Positions 33,894-41,649 of a stretch of 64,000 nt of DNA are shown here, in pieces. Both the position numbers and the translations under genes were made by a program. Under the pieces are notes generated by a model that was given only the letters and a program-made list of their open reading frames with translations, had not been told where the DNA came from and did no database searches. The first letter of the stretch is position 1. Each line of letters begins with the position of its first letter. The stretch is from the NCBI GenBank assembly GCA_036398175.1, contig DASWHL010000007.1, positions 1-64,000 of the forward strand, written 5' to 3'. The DNA is from JAOTWJ01 sp036398175. GTDB lineage: Bacteria > Gemmatimonadota > Gemmatimonadetes > Gemmatimonadales > GWC2-71-9.

Positions 33894-34868
33894 TCACCAC
33901 CGCGCCCTGCGGTCCCGAACGTCAACATGGATGAATGGGCCGTGCGCGGCCGTCGAGGGATACTTGCCCAGCCCCCCGATGAGCCCCTGCGCCTCCGGTC
34001 TGGCGGCGGCGTCATCGATCAGCCGATACAGCACTTCCGCGTCGCGGATATCGCTGCGGCCGTCGCCATTGAGGTCGTCCATCACGCCGTTCCGGTCCTC
34101 GTCGATGAAGATGTCCGCCGCCGCGCCCCACTGGTGCTGGCTGTAGCGCACGTTGCCCAGGGAACGGTTGTAGGCCGGGGTGCGGTACCCGCTCATGACG
34201 TGAAACGTGGTCGCCTGATAGCCGGCCTCGCTCACCCGTTGCAGCACGTGCTCGAGGGCGAGCAGGAGCCGCTCGTCCAGCACGACGTACTTCGGGTAGC
34301 CGGCCGCCTGCTTGCACAGGAACTGCTTGAGCCGGAAGTGGGGGGAGACCAGGACGTTCTCGTTTTCCCGCGTGACCTCGACGAAGCCGGCCGGCGGCCC
34401 GTGGCCGGCGCCCCCGCGGGCTGGCTGCTCGGGATAGCGGCCGATCCGATAGCCATTGAGGAGGTCGCCCTCGAGTCGGTCGTACGGGACGACGACAAAC
34501 GCCTGGAGCGTGACGGACGCGCCCCCGTCCGGGGCGAGCAGCTGAATGGGGTAGAGACCCGGCGCGGGCGGCGCCGTCCATTCCCAGCGGCCCGCGTCCA
34601 GGGACACGATCCGGCCGGCCGCCGGCCGCGCCACGTAGCCCGATCCCGGGCCACGGTCGGCCACCACTACCTCGAACGTCACGGTCTCGCCCGGGAGCAC
34701 CGTCAACGCCCTCACCGGGTGGGGCGAGTCCACGTTCCGGTACCGGACCGCGAATGCGGCCGGCGCAGGCGGGTCGGCGGGACGAGCGGCGGCCACCAGG
34801 AGCGCGCCGAGCACCAGTGCCGGGAATGCGAGGATGATGAAGGATCGGGGCCTACGGCGCAGGGCCAC
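33894..34868 (-). CDS. M15-type D,D-carboxypeptidase-like protein with Ca-binding loops
   Basis: 324 residues. A signal anchor (SFIILAFPALVLGALLVAAA) starts the protein. Residues about 35-130 are an all-beta domain (VLPGETVTFEVVVADRGPG, GLYPIQLLAPDGGASVTL). The catalytic part is peptidase M15_3/DUF882-like: HFRLKQFLCKQ, MSGYRTPAYNRSLG, the zinc pair in SQHQWGAAADIFID (HxxxxxxD) and HGPFIHVDVRDR (second His). Between them sits DEDRNGVMDDLNGDGRSDIR, two EF-hand/dockerin-like loops. It likely trims D-Ala cross-links or sorts murein in the periplasm. It stops three bases from the convergent PBP gene end. Confidence 0.83.
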   Translation of the reverse strand: MALRRRPRSFIILAFPALVLGALLVAAARPADPPAPAAFAVRYRNVDSPHPVRALTVLPGETVTFEVVVADRGPGSGYVARPAAGRIVSLDAGRWEWTAPPAPGLYPIQLLAPDGGASVTLQAFVVVPYDRLEGDLLNGYRIGRYPEQPARGGAGHGPPAGFVEVTRENENVLVSPHFRLKQFLCKQAAGYPKYVVLDERLLLALEHVLQRVSEAGYQATTFHVMSGYRTPAYNRSLGNVRYSQHQWGAAADIFIDEDRNGVMDDLNGDGRSDIRDAEVLYRLIDDAAARPEAQGLIGGLGKYPSTAAHGPFIHVDVRDRRARW

Positions 34869-34993
34869 GGGCGCTCCCCAGATCGTTGTCGATCGGTCAT
34901 GGGTCCGTCGTGACGCTGGAGGCTCAGCCGAGTCTGGGGGCGCCGCCCCGGAGGACGCCTACTCATCCTTTTGAGGTAGGCGGTCTCATCCCT

Positions 34994-35009
34994 CCGGAGT
35001 ATACTCCGG
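34994..35009. promoter_or_regulatory. 16-bp perfect palindrome with embedded TATACT
   Basis: The sequence CCGGAGTATACTCCGG is a perfect palindrome that contains TATACT on both strands. It lies 125 bases before the M15 gene start and 39 bases after the L,D-transpeptidase stop. It may be an operator over a promoter of the M15 gene or a compact terminator; no protein can be named. A looser inverted repeat (CTACTCA / TGAGGTAG) lies at about 34963-34979. Confidence 0.45.
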
Positions 35010-35047
35010 TTGACCTCCAGGGGCACATTGGAACCGTGGGCCGACGA

Positions 35048-36754
35048 CTATGGGGCGGTGGGGAGAGGTGCGCGCAGGGCCTTCCAGAGGGGCGCGTCCC
35101 GGTCGTAAATGTCCCGCCGGAAATGGATCGTACCGTCCCCGTCGGCCCAGGCAGTCCAGTACAGCAGGTGGATCGGCATGGGTTCCGGCAGCGGCACGGT
35201 GCGGTCCACCACCTCGCCCAGCGCGCGCACGATCGTCTCGCGACCCCACTGCCCGTCCCGGCGGAGGAGGTACTCGGCGAGGTCGATCGCCTGCTCGACC
35301 CGAATGCACCCCGAACTGAAGTCCCGCTCGGTTTCGTCGAACAGCTCGCGGGCCGGCGTATCGTGGAGATAGACGTTGAACCGGTTGAGGAACATGAACT
35401 TGATGCGCCCGAGGGCGTTCAGCGGCCCGGGGTCCTGAGCCAGCCGGAACGGGAACCCGGCGGGGGTGATCGCCGACCAGGCGACCGTCGCGGGATCCAC
35501 TTCCCGAGCCTCCGGGCCCCAGCCCTGGAACACCCGCACCTTGTGTCCCGCGAGATAGGAGGGGTCGCGCTTGATGCGCGGGAGCAGATCCTGCACCGCG
35601 AGGCTGCGGGGCACCTGCCAAGAGGGATTGAGAACGAGGTACCGCATCGTGTCGCTGAACACGGGTGTGCGCCGATAGGGGCGTCCGACCACGACGCGCA
35701 TGGTCTTCACGACCGCCGCCGCCTCCACCACGTCCAGCGTGAACGCCGCGATGTTCACGATGATGTGACGGCGTCCCAGATCCTCGGGGAGCCAGCGCCA
35801 GCGCTCGAGGTTCAGCTCCAACTGGGCGGCGCGACGCTCCACCGGCACGTTGAGCTCGGCTCGAGTCGCGGCGTTCACCACGCCATCTGCCGCAAGGCCG
35901 TGCCGCCGCTGAAACCTCTTCAGGGCCTGCTCGAGCTCCTCGTCGAACAGGTGGGCGTCCTGTTGCGCCGCCGGCCTGAGGTCGTCCTCGAAGCGAAGTC
36001 GCTCACGCAGCGCCGTCACTGGCGGGCCGCGATCACCCCCCTTCAGGGTCGGCCCTGGCGGGATCGCGGGCCAGCCGCCCGTTGCCACCACCTCGCGGTA
36101 GCGGGCCAGCGCCTCGCGCAGCCGCCGGAAGCCCCGCTGAGGTGGTGCCAGCGTCGCCAGCGTGACGACGACGTCCCCCGACCCCAGGGCGGCCTCCAGC
36201 ACGGCGGCGAAATCGGCGCCGCGCCGGTTCGCCACCCACTCCGGCTGGAGCGTTTCGTGATTCACGCGCCCGGCCAGAAGATGGGACCCGTAGACCAGGA
36301 ACGCGTCCGTGAGCAGGAGATCGAGCTCCGCCCATCGGTCGGGAACGATCACGCCGCCGCTCCGAGCGTCGGCGCGCACCGCGGCGAGCAGGGTGTCGAT
36401 GGCGGCGAGGTGGTAGTCGTCCGGCCGCAGCCCCTCGCGGTCCGCTCCGCGCAGGGCGCGCACCAGGTCGTCGGCCAGCCGCGTCGGGCCGCGCTCGTCG
36501 CTCCACGCCGGGCGGTAGAGCCGCCGCACGTAGAAGCCGGGCAGCGCCACGCTTTCGTAGACCGCCTCGCCGCCTGCCCGGAGCTCCGTGACGACGCCGG
36601 CGGCCTCGATGCGAGCCCGGATTTGCTGCGCGACGAGCTCGGGGGAAGCGTGGATGTCGGCCTGCCGGGCCTCCGTCCCCGGCGGCGACCCGCATCCCGC
36701 GAGCGCGGCACCGATGAGGAGCACACGATGGATCAGGTCACCGGACGGAGACAT
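35048..36754 (-). CDS. L,D-transpeptidase (YcbB/LdtD-like), lipoprotein
   Basis: 568 residues. The lipobox is LIGAALAGCGSP. The middle has an unusually long scaffold region with a peptidoglycan-binding-like domain (DEELEQALKRFQRRHGLAADG, about 285-320). The YkuD catalytic domain follows (about 340-520), with HDTPARELFDETERDFSSGC then IRV: the His and catalytic Cys (about residue 480) are intact. The arrangement resembles E. coli LdtD (YcbB), which makes 3-3 cross-links in peptidoglycan. It lies between the PBP/M15 genes and the DUF3185 paralogue, fitting an envelope-remodelling neighbourhood. ATG 36754 is clear. Confidence 0.9.
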   Translation of the reverse strand: MSPSGDLIHRVLLIGAALAGCGSPPGTEARQADIHASPELVAQQIRARIEAAGVVTELRAGGEAVYESVALPGFYVRRLYRPAWSDERGPTRLADDLVRALRGADREGLRPDDYHLAAIDTLLAAVRADARSGGVIVPDRWAELDLLLTDAFLVYGSHLLAGRVNHETLQPEWVANRRGADFAAVLEAALGSGDVVVTLATLAPPQRGFRRLREALARYREVVATGGWPAIPPGPTLKGGDRGPPVTALRERLRFEDDLRPAAQQDAHLFDEELEQALKRFQRRHGLAADGVVNAATRAELNVPVERRAAQLELNLERWRWLPEDLGRRHIIVNIAAFTLDVVEAAAVVKTMRVVVGRPYRRTPVFSDTMRYLVLNPSWQVPRSLAVQDLLPRIKRDPSYLAGHKVRVFQGWGPEAREVDPATVAWSAITPAGFPFRLAQDPGPLNALGRIKFMFLNRFNVYLHDTPARELFDETERDFSSGCIRVEQAIDLAEYLLRRDGQWGRETIVRALGEVVDRTVPLPEPMPIHLLYWTAWADGDGTIHFRRDIYDRDAPLWKALRAPLPTAP

Positions 36755-36835
36755 TGCCTCGAATGCGCGGGCTGAGGGAGCGGTGGGGCCCGCCGCGACG
36801 CCCAGGACAGACCCCCCTCGCCGCGTGTGCGCTTG

Positions 36836-36955
36836 TCAGGTCTTCATGATCTTGCGACCTACTTTGCGCTTCTTGACGGGACCGCGTCCACCAGGCGCCT
36901 TCGCCGCACGCCGTTTGGCTGCGGTCATTCTACCGCCTCTGCTTTTCTTTGCCAT
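36836..36955 (-). CDS. 39-residue, extremely basic small protein
   Basis: From ATG 36955 to TGA at 36838-36836. The first residues are MAKKSRGGRMTAAKRRAA, and the rest includes PVKKRKVGRKIMKT. About 16 of 39 residues are Lys or Arg, with none acidic. An excellent Shine-Dalgarno sequence (AAAGGAGA, 36963-36970) sits seven bases upstream. The gene follows the DUF3185-like gene by 24 bases in the same orientation. Codons such as AAA, AGA and GTA are rarer in the surrounding genes. It could bind DNA or RNA, or be a ribosome-associated or antimicrobial peptide. No family recognised. Existence is well supported by the ribosome site and clean frame; function is not. Confidence 0.72.
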   Translation of the reverse strand: MAKKSRGGRMTAAKRRAAKAPGGRGPVKKRKVGRKIMKT

Positions 36956-36979
36956 TTCGAAATCTCCTTTGTCTCCGTG

Positions 36980-37198
36980 TCACGCCCGCTTCCGAACGCC
37001 GGTGCCTACCAGAAGCAGGCCGCCGACGATCGCGACCCCACCGACCCAGGCAGGAATCACGCGCTGCTCCTCGGCCGAGACTTCCACGTCGCCGACTCTC
37101 ATCACGCTCCGCTGGGAGCCGAAGCTGAGGCCTCCCGTGAACAGAACGAGGGCGCCGAGCACGACCAGCACGATTCCAGCAATGACCTGAGGCTTCAT
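36980..37198 (-). CDS. DUF3185-like two-helix membrane protein (paralogue)
   Basis: 72 residues. Helix one is VIAGIVLVVLGALVLFTGGL and helix two is IPAWVGGVAIVGGLLLVGTG. The loop SVMRVGDVEVSAEEQRV matches the loop of the protein at 30072-30296 (GPMEMSVTEQRTVNIP), so the two are paralogues. The 39-residue basic peptide gene follows 24 bases downstream. No copy of the shared 31-bp element lies upstream, unlike at the other paralogue. Function unknown; likely a stress-linked inner-membrane protein. Confidence 0.78.
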   Translation of the reverse strand: MKPQVIAGIVLVVLGALVLFTGGLSFGSQRSVMRVGDVEVSAEEQRVIPAWVGGVAIVGGLLLVGTGVRKRA

Positions 37199-37276
37199 GC
37201 CTCCCTGTCTCCCTTCTTCTTCAAGCTCCCGCCCGAGTCACGCGCGCTCAGCGGCGCGCGTCAATCGGGCTCAGGG

Positions 37277-38155
37277 TCATCGGCGGCCGCCGCCTTTGCG
37301 GCCCGGGTCGCCGGGGGTCCCGCCGTCCTCATCATTCGTCGGGCGCCGGTGGTTCGAGTTGCCCGGATCGCAGCCTTCGGGTCCGTTGCCCACGCCCTGG
37401 TTGCATCGTTTCCTGCTGGGACGGCCTTGCGTGGTGCCCTCACAGCCGGTGACGGCAGTGCCGGTGATCGTCACGTCTCCAACTCCAGAGGCTCCTGCCC
37501 ACGCGTTCCCGTGGAAGGTGCCGCGGGTCAGCGTGATGGCCGCTCCGGCGAGGATGCTTCCGATGAAGTCCGCATCGGTCATCGTCGCGGCCTGGGCGAC
37601 CCACCACGTCACGTTACACTCGTCCGCGCCGCCGGCCAGAACCACCTCGAAGTCGGTGCCCGTGAGCGCGCCGGTCCCGCCGGTCCCGACCTTGAAGAGC
37701 CAGGTGTCGTTCGAGCTTCCGTCCAGCGTCAACGTGCCCGTCAACGCCGCGGCCGCCTCGAAGCAGTAGACTCCGGGCGGAAGCGTCACGCCATCGAGGG
37801 TACCCGTCAGGACCTCGTCGCAGTCCGCCTCTGCGAGCGCGGCGTACGTCGCGAGGAAGGCTTCGTACGCCTGCTGGGCACGCCCATCCCCAATGTGAAT
37901 CGAGCCATCGACCTCGCAATTGGTGTCGGTGAACGAGCCAGTCGGGGAGGCTTGGAACGTGCCCACGTTTCCGGTGATGGTTCCGTCCGTGCAGGTCACC
38001 GCCGCGTTGGCCAGCACCGCGAAATCGGCGGACGCAGTGCTCGCGTGGGAGGCGAGCACGGTGGAATCGATCGGGGATACCGGCTCGCCGCATGCCGCGG
38101 AAAGCAGCGCGGCGAACGATGCCACGACGGCTACGTGCAATGGTCGATCTCTCAT
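37277..38155 (-). CDS. DUF3494 ice-binding-like secreted protein
   Basis: 292 residues. The signal (HVAVVASFAALLSAACGEP) has a lipobox-like LSAAC. The body fits DUF3494: FAVLANAAVTCTDGTITGNV, LPPGVYCFEAAAALTGTLTL, DTWLFKVGTGGTGALTG and a DADFIGSILAGAAITLTRGT strand ladder (right-handed beta-helix). Known members bind ice or act as adhesion-type surface proteins; the generic fold alone does not prove ice binding. The C-terminus (about 240-292) is a Gly/Arg/Pro-rich tail outside the family. Another DUF3494 protein is at 39515-40765, with an OmpA-family gene between them. Confidence 0.86.
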   Translation of the reverse strand: MRDRPLHVAVVASFAALLSAACGEPVSPIDSTVLASHASTASADFAVLANAAVTCTDGTITGNVGTFQASPTGSFTDTNCEVDGSIHIGDGRAQQAYEAFLATYAALAEADCDEVLTGTLDGVTLPPGVYCFEAAAALTGTLTLDGSSNDTWLFKVGTGGTGALTGTDFEVVLAGGADECNVTWWVAQAATMTDADFIGSILAGAAITLTRGTFHGNAWAGASGVGDVTITGTAVTGCEGTTQGRPSRKRCNQGVGNGPEGCDPGNSNHRRPTNDEDGGTPGDPGRKGGGRR

Positions 38156-38217
38156 TGGACCCTCCAAATCGGCCCTCTATCGTCCGGTTTCAAGCCCGCT
38201 TGCCGGGGGAAGCCCGG

Positions 38218-38249
38218 CCGCCGAGCGGGGGCTCGGCGGTCGGTTTTTT
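38218..38249 (+). terminator. Rho-independent terminator on the plus strand
   Basis: CCGCCGAGC (38218-38226) and GCTCGGCGG (38231-38239) make a perfect 9-bp stem with a GGGG loop, followed after TCGG by TTTTTT (38244-38249). Both neighbouring genes run on the minus strand, so no plus-strand gene ends here. On the minus strand it would sit 63-92 bases upstream of the DUF3494 start, without a U-run. It therefore marks an unannotated plus-strand transcript or acts by chance. Confidence 0.65.
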
Positions 38250-38344
38250 CGCTCACTCCCCTTCGCTGCCAACACTTCTCCTGCGCACCGGTCCTCGGAA
38301 CCGCGCCAGGCGTGCCGGCGTAGCTCACGGGTGTCGGTGGCGGG

Positions 38345-39421
38345 CTACTGCCGTATGCGTCTCAGCTCGACGCGCCGGTTCTGCCAGGCATCTCCTTCCG
38401 TACCTTCCCGGAAAATGGGCTGCGTCTGGCCGTAGCCCCGTGCCACCATCCGATCGTCTCGGACGCCACGCGTCACGAGGTAGGCCCGCACGGCCTCGGC
38501 CCTCCGCTGCGACAGCGCCATGTTGTACTGGGCTGTGCCCACCGCACTGGTGTGGCCTGCGACCTCGAAGCGCACGGTCGCCCACTCCGCCTCGAGGAGC
38601 TGCCGGGCCACGCGGTCGAGCACGTCGTGGGACTCCGGCGTCAACGCGGACTCGTCGAATGCGAAATTGACGCCCTCGAGCACCAACGTATCGCGCAGCA
38701 CGATGACTGCCGGCGGCCGGGTCGGGAACGGCACATACACCCGCACCGTATCCACGCGCGTGACCGCGCGGGGACACGCCGGACACGCCGCCGCGGCGGC
38801 AGGAGGCCGCCGCCCCCCGGTGAAATACGAGATGCCGAGCGTGATCACGGGGTTGGTGACCGTGCTTCTGCTTCGGATCGTCGGGTCGTTGTCCAGATCG
38901 TAGCCCTCGAACTGCATCCGGCCCTCGAGCCGGAGCGCGAGGTTGTCGCCGAGAAAGTGGCGGATTCCCAGGCCCGCGTGGAGTCCCCAGGTCGAGTGCG
39001 TGACCCGCTCGTTCTCACCGCTGATGCGGGTCAACCCCGTCCCGACGAGCAGGAACGGGCTCGTCTTGGCGTTCAGGTTCACCGTGTAGGTGAGCGCCGC
39101 CGTCGGCGTCAGATACGTCACGCCGGAGCCCATCGCCGCCCCACCACTCACGCTGAATCCGAGGTTCCGGGTGAAGTTGTATCCCAGGCGGGCCACGGCG
39201 GTGGGTGCAATGCGACTCGGGCTGTCGCTGTTCGCGAACCGCTCGTCCGCCGGCCCGCTCCCCAGAAAGTCCCGGAGCGTGCCGTTCAGGAGCATGATGC
39301 CGCCGCCCAGGCTCAACTCCCAGCTGCCCTCGCGGTGGGTTTCCGGCGGCTGCTGGGCCATTGCCAGCGTCGGGAGGAACGCCGCCAGCGTCCACGCCCA
39401 TTTCAAAGGTCGGTTGCGCAT
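38345..39421 (-). CDS. OmpA-family outer-membrane protein
   Basis: 358 residues, ATG 39421, signal peptide PLKWAWTLAAFLPTLAMA. The N-terminal half is a beta-barrel-like segment (GSWELSLGGGIMLLNGTL, ARLGYNFTRNLGFSVSGGAA). A short Cys-containing linker (ACPACPRAV, about 223-231) is followed by the C-terminal OmpA domain: TLVLEGVNFAFDESALTPES, EVAGHTSAVGTAQYNMAL and SQRRAEAVRAYLVTRGV, which binds peptidoglycan. It fits a barrel protein that fixes the outer membrane to murein. The gene lies between two DUF3494 genes; the hairpin at 39460-39508 separates it from the upstream one. Confidence 0.88.
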   Translation of the reverse strand: MRNRPLKWAWTLAAFLPTLAMAQQPPETHREGSWELSLGGGIMLLNGTLRDFLGSGPADERFANSDSPSRIAPTAVARLGYNFTRNLGFSVSGGAAMGSGVTYLTPTAALTYTVNLNAKTSPFLLVGTGLTRISGENERVTHSTWGLHAGLGIRHFLGDNLALRLEGRMQFEGYDLDNDPTIRSRSTVTNPVITLGISYFTGGRRPPAAAAACPACPRAVTRVDTVRVYVPFPTRPPAVIVLRDTLVLEGVNFAFDESALTPESHDVLDRVARQLLEAEWATVRFEVAGHTSAVGTAQYNMALSQRRAEAVRAYLVTRGVRDDRMVARGYGQTQPIFREGTEGDAWQNRRVELRRIRQ

Positions 39422-39459
39422 TGTTGGTTCTCCCCAATCTCTGAGAGTCATGGCTTCCA

Positions 39460-39508
39460 GCAGGTGCGGGAGCCGGCGACCGGATTGGTCTGCGGCTCCC
39501 GCGCCTGC
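39460..39508 (-). terminator. Long hairpin after the upstream DUF3494 gene
   Basis: Arms 39460-39474 and 39494-39508 pair over 15 bp with one wobble (transcript reads GCAGGCGCGGGAGCC / GGCTCCCGCACCTGC) and a 19-base loop. It lies seven bases after the stop of the DUF3494 gene (39515, minus) and before the OmpA-like gene start, so it likely separates the two transcripts. No U-run is seen. Confidence 0.6.
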
Positions 39509-39514
39509 CGACGC

Positions 39515-40765
39515 TTACGGCAGGGTAATGGTGTTATTGGTACCCAGACTCACGGCGCCGTTTCGCGCCAAGGCTCTCCCGAGCATAGTGGTGTTGTCAT
39601 TCAGGGTGATGGTCTGGAGCGCGAGGATATTGCCTCGGAACGTCGTGCCAGTACCGAGCGTCGCGGAACTGCCGACCTGCCACCACACGTTCTGCGCCTG
39701 GGCACCATTGATGAGCGCGATGTTCGCGGTGGTACCGGTCGTGAGCGTCGACCCCATCTGGAACACGAACTGCGCGTCGGCGTCTCCCTGGCCGTCGAGC
39801 GTGACCGTTCCCGTCACCGCCAGCGATGAAGCGGCGCAGTACACTCCCGGCGGGAGCGTCCTTCCCCCCAGATCGGCAGGGGTCACGACGGTATTGCACG
39901 GCAGGGCGACGAGCGCATCATACGCCGTCGTGAGATCGCCCTGCGCCGTGGCCGCGACCGCGGTCGCCAACTCGGTGTCGCCGGTGATCGTGCACGGAGG
40001 GAAACCCGTGAGGGCGCTGCCCGGGCTGACACCCACATCGGCGTTGATGGTGCCCCCGGTGACGCAGCTGACCGTCGAGCCCGCCAGGATCCCATAGGTC
40101 GCCGCTGTCCCCAGTGGTGGACCGGACGGCCCTGTGGTGCTCACGGTCGCCGTGGCCAAGCCTGACACGTCGCCACTCGTTGCGCGGATGGTATTGACGA
40201 ACGTCCCGGGCGTCGTGCCCGCGGTGAACACGCCCGTGCTACCGTTGATGGTCCCGCCGCCCGCCAACACGGACCACGTCGGCGCCGGCGAGATCGCAAC
40301 GACGGCGCCGGTCGCGTCCTGGCCCTCGGCGGTGAACTGTATGGTCCCACTGATAACGGCACCGCCCGGATTGGGTCTGACGGAGATGGCCACCAATTCA
40401 CCTGGGGCGGTTACCGTCACCGTCGCGAAGCCCGAAATGTCGCCACTCGTTGCCCGGACCGTGTTCTCGAACGTGCCGGTCACCGTACCCGCAGTGAACA
40501 ATCCCGTGCTTGCGTCAATGGCTCCGCCGTCCGCCACGACCGACCACGTCGGCGTCAGTGAGACAAGATCGCCATTGGCGTCCCTGCCCGTGGCAACGAA
40601 TGGCTGAATGGCGCTAATGGCCAGGGCTTGTGGGTTGGGGGTGACGGTGATCGTCGCCAAGGTACTGGGCGACGTCGGGGCGTTGTGCTCGCACGCCAGG
40701 GCAAGTAGTGCCGCGAGGGGGATGACGACAACGCCTCGTACCGCACGTCGGCTGGAGCTTAACAT
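39515..40765 (-). CDS. DUF3494 ice-binding-like protein with two Ig-like repeats, lipoprotein
   Basis: 416 residues from ATG 40765, with AAGGAGG at a good distance. The signal has a lipobox-like LLALACEHN. Two Ig-like (BIG2-type) repeats occupy about residues 30-200, with paired motifs TPTWSVVADGGAIDASTGLF and APTWSVLAGGGTINGSTGVF. The DUF3494 domain follows (about 215-416), with GILAGSTVSCVTGGTINADV, LPPGVYCAASSLAVTGTVTL, VWWQVGSSATLGTGTTFRGN and a final LARNGAVSLGTNNTITLP. Such repeat-plus-DUF3494 lipoproteins may act in adhesion. It carries shared element copy B about 170 bases upstream, so it may be stress-inducible. Confidence 0.87.
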   Translation of the reverse strand: MLSSSRRAVRGVVVIPLAALLALACEHNAPTSPSTLATITVTPNPQALAISAIQPFVATGRDANGDLVSLTPTWSVVADGGAIDASTGLFTAGTVTGTFENTVRATSGDISGFATVTVTAPGELVAISVRPNPGGAVISGTIQFTAEGQDATGAVVAISPAPTWSVLAGGGTINGSTGVFTAGTTPGTFVNTIRATSGDVSGLATATVSTTGPSGPPLGTAATYGILAGSTVSCVTGGTINADVGVSPGSALTGFPPCTITGDTELATAVAATAQGDLTTAYDALVALPCNTVVTPADLGGRTLPPGVYCAASSLAVTGTVTLDGQGDADAQFVFQMGSTLTTGTTANIALINGAQAQNVWWQVGSSATLGTGTTFRGNILALQTITLNDNTTMLGRALARNGAVSLGTNNTITLP

Positions 40766-40931
40766 TCGTTGTTCCTCCTTGGGTCTTTCGCGTCCGACGG
40801 AGGCGCGCTCAGGCATCCAGTGGATGCAGGAGTCTCCTCGTGATTCGTGCGAACCACGGTGAAGTACTCGCTGTTTGCTTCGCTTCGCCGTGATCCCTAC
40901 GGTACCAGCTTACGCGCCGTCGCCTGCGGTC

Positions 40932-40962
40932 GGTATCGCTCGAAGGGGTGAAAATGGATGTA
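40932..40962 (-). promoter_or_regulatory. Shared promoter element, copy B
   Basis: Minus-strand TACATC-N2-TTTTC-N11-CGAT, nearly identical to copy A, 167 bases before the DUF3494 ATG at 40765. It lies just past the stop of the GAF gene (40995). The long leader (about 160 nt) could hold further regulation. Confidence 0.6.
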
Positions 40963-40994
40963 GTGCAAACGAGCGACGGGGGCTGCGTTGTGCG

Positions 40995-41462
40995 TCAGCC
41001 CTGCGCGGTCTTGCGGCTGGTGCGTCGCCGCGATCCATCGGCCCCAGAATGCAGCAGCGCCACGTCGCCGACGATCCGGGCGGACAGCGCCCGCAGGAGA
41101 TCGAGTTGCGCGGCGCTCCATCGGCGGGGCTTCCGGTCCATGACGGACAGCGTGCCCACCGCACGGCCATCCGGGGCGACGAGCGGCACCCCCACATAGG
41201 CCGTCACCGTTCCGTCGCGCACGGCGGGGTTCCGTGCAACAAGGGGGTCCCTCCGCCCGTCCGTCACCACCAGGGGGCGACGGGACGCGACCACCTGTTT
41301 CATGAACGGCCAGGAAACGAGCAGGGCGGCCGGTGCGGACAGGCCGCAGCTGCTCGTTACCAGACGACGGTCCGCACCCACCAGCGATGCGCACACGACA
41401 GGGACGTCGAGGACGCGACCGGCCAGCTGCGTGACGCGGTCCAGGGCCACCGAATGTACCAC
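40995..41462 (-). CDS. GAF-domain protein
   Basis: 155 residues. The start is taken as GTG 41462, which overlaps the last base of the upstream small-membrane-protein stop (TAGTG), a stop-restart arrangement. The sequence fits one small GAF domain: ALDRVTQLAGRVLDVPVVCA, CGLSAPAALLVSWPFMKQVV, VTAYVGVPLVAPDGRAVGTL and SVMDRKPRRWSAAQLDLLRA. It has no output domain, so it likely senses a small molecule or reports by protein contact. The neighbours are lmo0937-type and small exported proteins, suggesting a stress role. Upstream in-frame starts would overlap the 49-residue gene. Confidence 0.78.
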   Translation of the reverse strand: MVHSVALDRVTQLAGRVLDVPVVCASLVGADRRLVTSSCGLSAPAALLVSWPFMKQVVASRRPLVVTDGRRDPLVARNPAVRDGTVTAYVGVPLVAPDGRAVGTLSVMDRKPRRWSAAQLDLLRALSARIVGDVALLHSGADGSRRRTSRKTAQG

Positions 41463-41611
41463 TACAGGACCTTGCGACCCTGAAGCAGGCGAACCACGAC
41501 CACGATGAGCGCGATGACCAGGAGAACGTGAATGAGTCCACCGAGGGTGTACGATGTGGCGAACCCAAGTGCCCACAGGATGAGCAGAATCACCACGATG
41601 GTCAACAACAT
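41462..41611 (-). CDS. lmo0937-type small membrane protein
   Basis: 49 residues from ATG 41611, preceded by GGAGGAC. The sequence opens MLLTIVVILLILWALGFATS and continues YTLGGLIHVLLVIALIVVVV before the basic end RLLQGRKVL. This is the classic lmo0937/DUF5670 small membrane protein, two closely packed helices with a short loop. Related genes are often stress-induced. Its stop overlaps the GTG of the GAF gene. A second, more divergent member lies at 44509-44676. The family match is strong even though the gene is short. Confidence 0.88.
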   Translation of the reverse strand: MLLTIVVILLILWALGFATSYTLGGLIHVLLVIALIVVVVRLLQGRKVL

Positions 41612-41649
41612 CTGTCCTCCTCACGGGTGGTACATGGGGGTGCGGGCCG

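Noticed and set aside
34963..34979. Possible NarL heptamer pair (TACTCAT and TGAGGTA)
   Set aside because: The second half is imperfect and the spacing is five, not the two expected for NarL; too weak to list as a site.
36836..36955. KKRKV in the small basic protein as a eukaryotic nuclear localisation signal
   Set aside because: Short basic runs are common in bacterial nucleic-acid-binding peptides; there is no reason to infer host targeting.
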